Source: Geodermatophilus obscurus DSM 43160
GTDB lineage: Bacteria; Actinomycetota; Actinomycetes; Mycobacteriales; Geodermatophilaceae
DNA: 64,000 bases
Assembly (NCBI RefSeq): GCF_000025345.1
Contig: NC_013757.1
Span: 620,001-684,000 of the forward strand
Direction of reading: 5' to 3'
In this document: piece by piece, positions 62,559 through 64,000 of the stretch
Position numbering within the stretch: position 1 is the stretch's first letter
How the letters are laid out: the number at the start of each line of letters is the position of its first letter
Notes under the pieces: generated by a model
Told to the model about the DNA's origin: nothing
The model's input: the letters and a program-made list of their open reading frames with translations, nothing else
The model's database searches: none
Made by a program: the position numbers and the translations under genes

Positions 62559-64000
<1,442 letters not shown>

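Overview
The window is high-GC actinobacterial chromosome. GTG starts are common and cistrons often overlap by 4 nt (GTGA or ATGA). Markers include Lsr2, ClpC, an H+-pumping pyrophosphatase and a lysine-tailed topoisomerase I. Protein content and the gene order Tad pilus / helicase / hppA / topA / tmk-holB / ppa-dacB-tilS-hpt-ftsH / fol / pan-nad-coaX-lysS-lsr2-clpC suggest the Geodermatophilaceae (Blastococcus, Geodermatophilus or Modestobacter type). From memory, the backbone order parallels the M. tuberculosis Rv3662c-Rv3596c block; no alignment was run.

Layout: 0-2 kb holds a cut-off XRE/DUF5753 regulator and small accessory genes. 2-8 kb is a cobalamin block (cobN, cobU, cobS and a histidine phosphatase) plus a small basic protein. 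8-11 kb has a Fic-like protein lacking catalytic residues, an aldo/keto reductase and a HAD-IB hydrolase. 11.1-16 kb is a compact Tad/Flp pilus operon (ssd, tadA, tadB, tadC, pilin, TadE-like, TadE/G-like). 16-17.9 kb is a decayed catabolic locus: a truncated NCS1 permease, an intact XRE-cupin regulator and a frameshifted cyclase. 18-29.8 kb has an MrfA-like helicase, hppA, a WXG100-like protein with a DUF1023 hydrolase, topA, a methyltransferase and a secreted metallopeptidase. 29.8-39 kb has a Tam-type methyltransferase, tmk-holB, tRNA-Thr(CGT), ppa, dacB, a zinc metalloprotease, tilS, hpt and ftsH.

40-43 kb is the folate operon folE-folP-folB-folK-DUF3180. About 8 kb of accessory DNA (43.1-51.2 kb) then separates it from the DUF6779 / DUF2520 / panC genes. 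That insert carries an Opu-type ABC transporter, a broken metallo-beta-lactamase-fold gene, a binding protein whose segments are circularly permuted, and two exported proteins with SipW-like signal regions. 53.5-60.9 kb is a cofactor operon (DUF2520, panC, panD, nadB, nadC, coaX) and lysS. 61-64 kb has lsr2, a STAS-like gene with a small partner, and the start of clpC.

Two dispersed repeat families occur. A 77-nt module begins with the stop codon of one gene and ends just before the GTG start of the next; there are three single copies in the ftsH-fol region and a three-copy array at about 8 kb. A GC-rich palindromic family lies mostly at gene ends. The strongest candidates for undescribed biology are the permuted binding protein, the 77-nt operon-junction module and the Fic-like pseudoenzyme. 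Three genes are broken by single-base lesions, which could be real decay or sequence errors.
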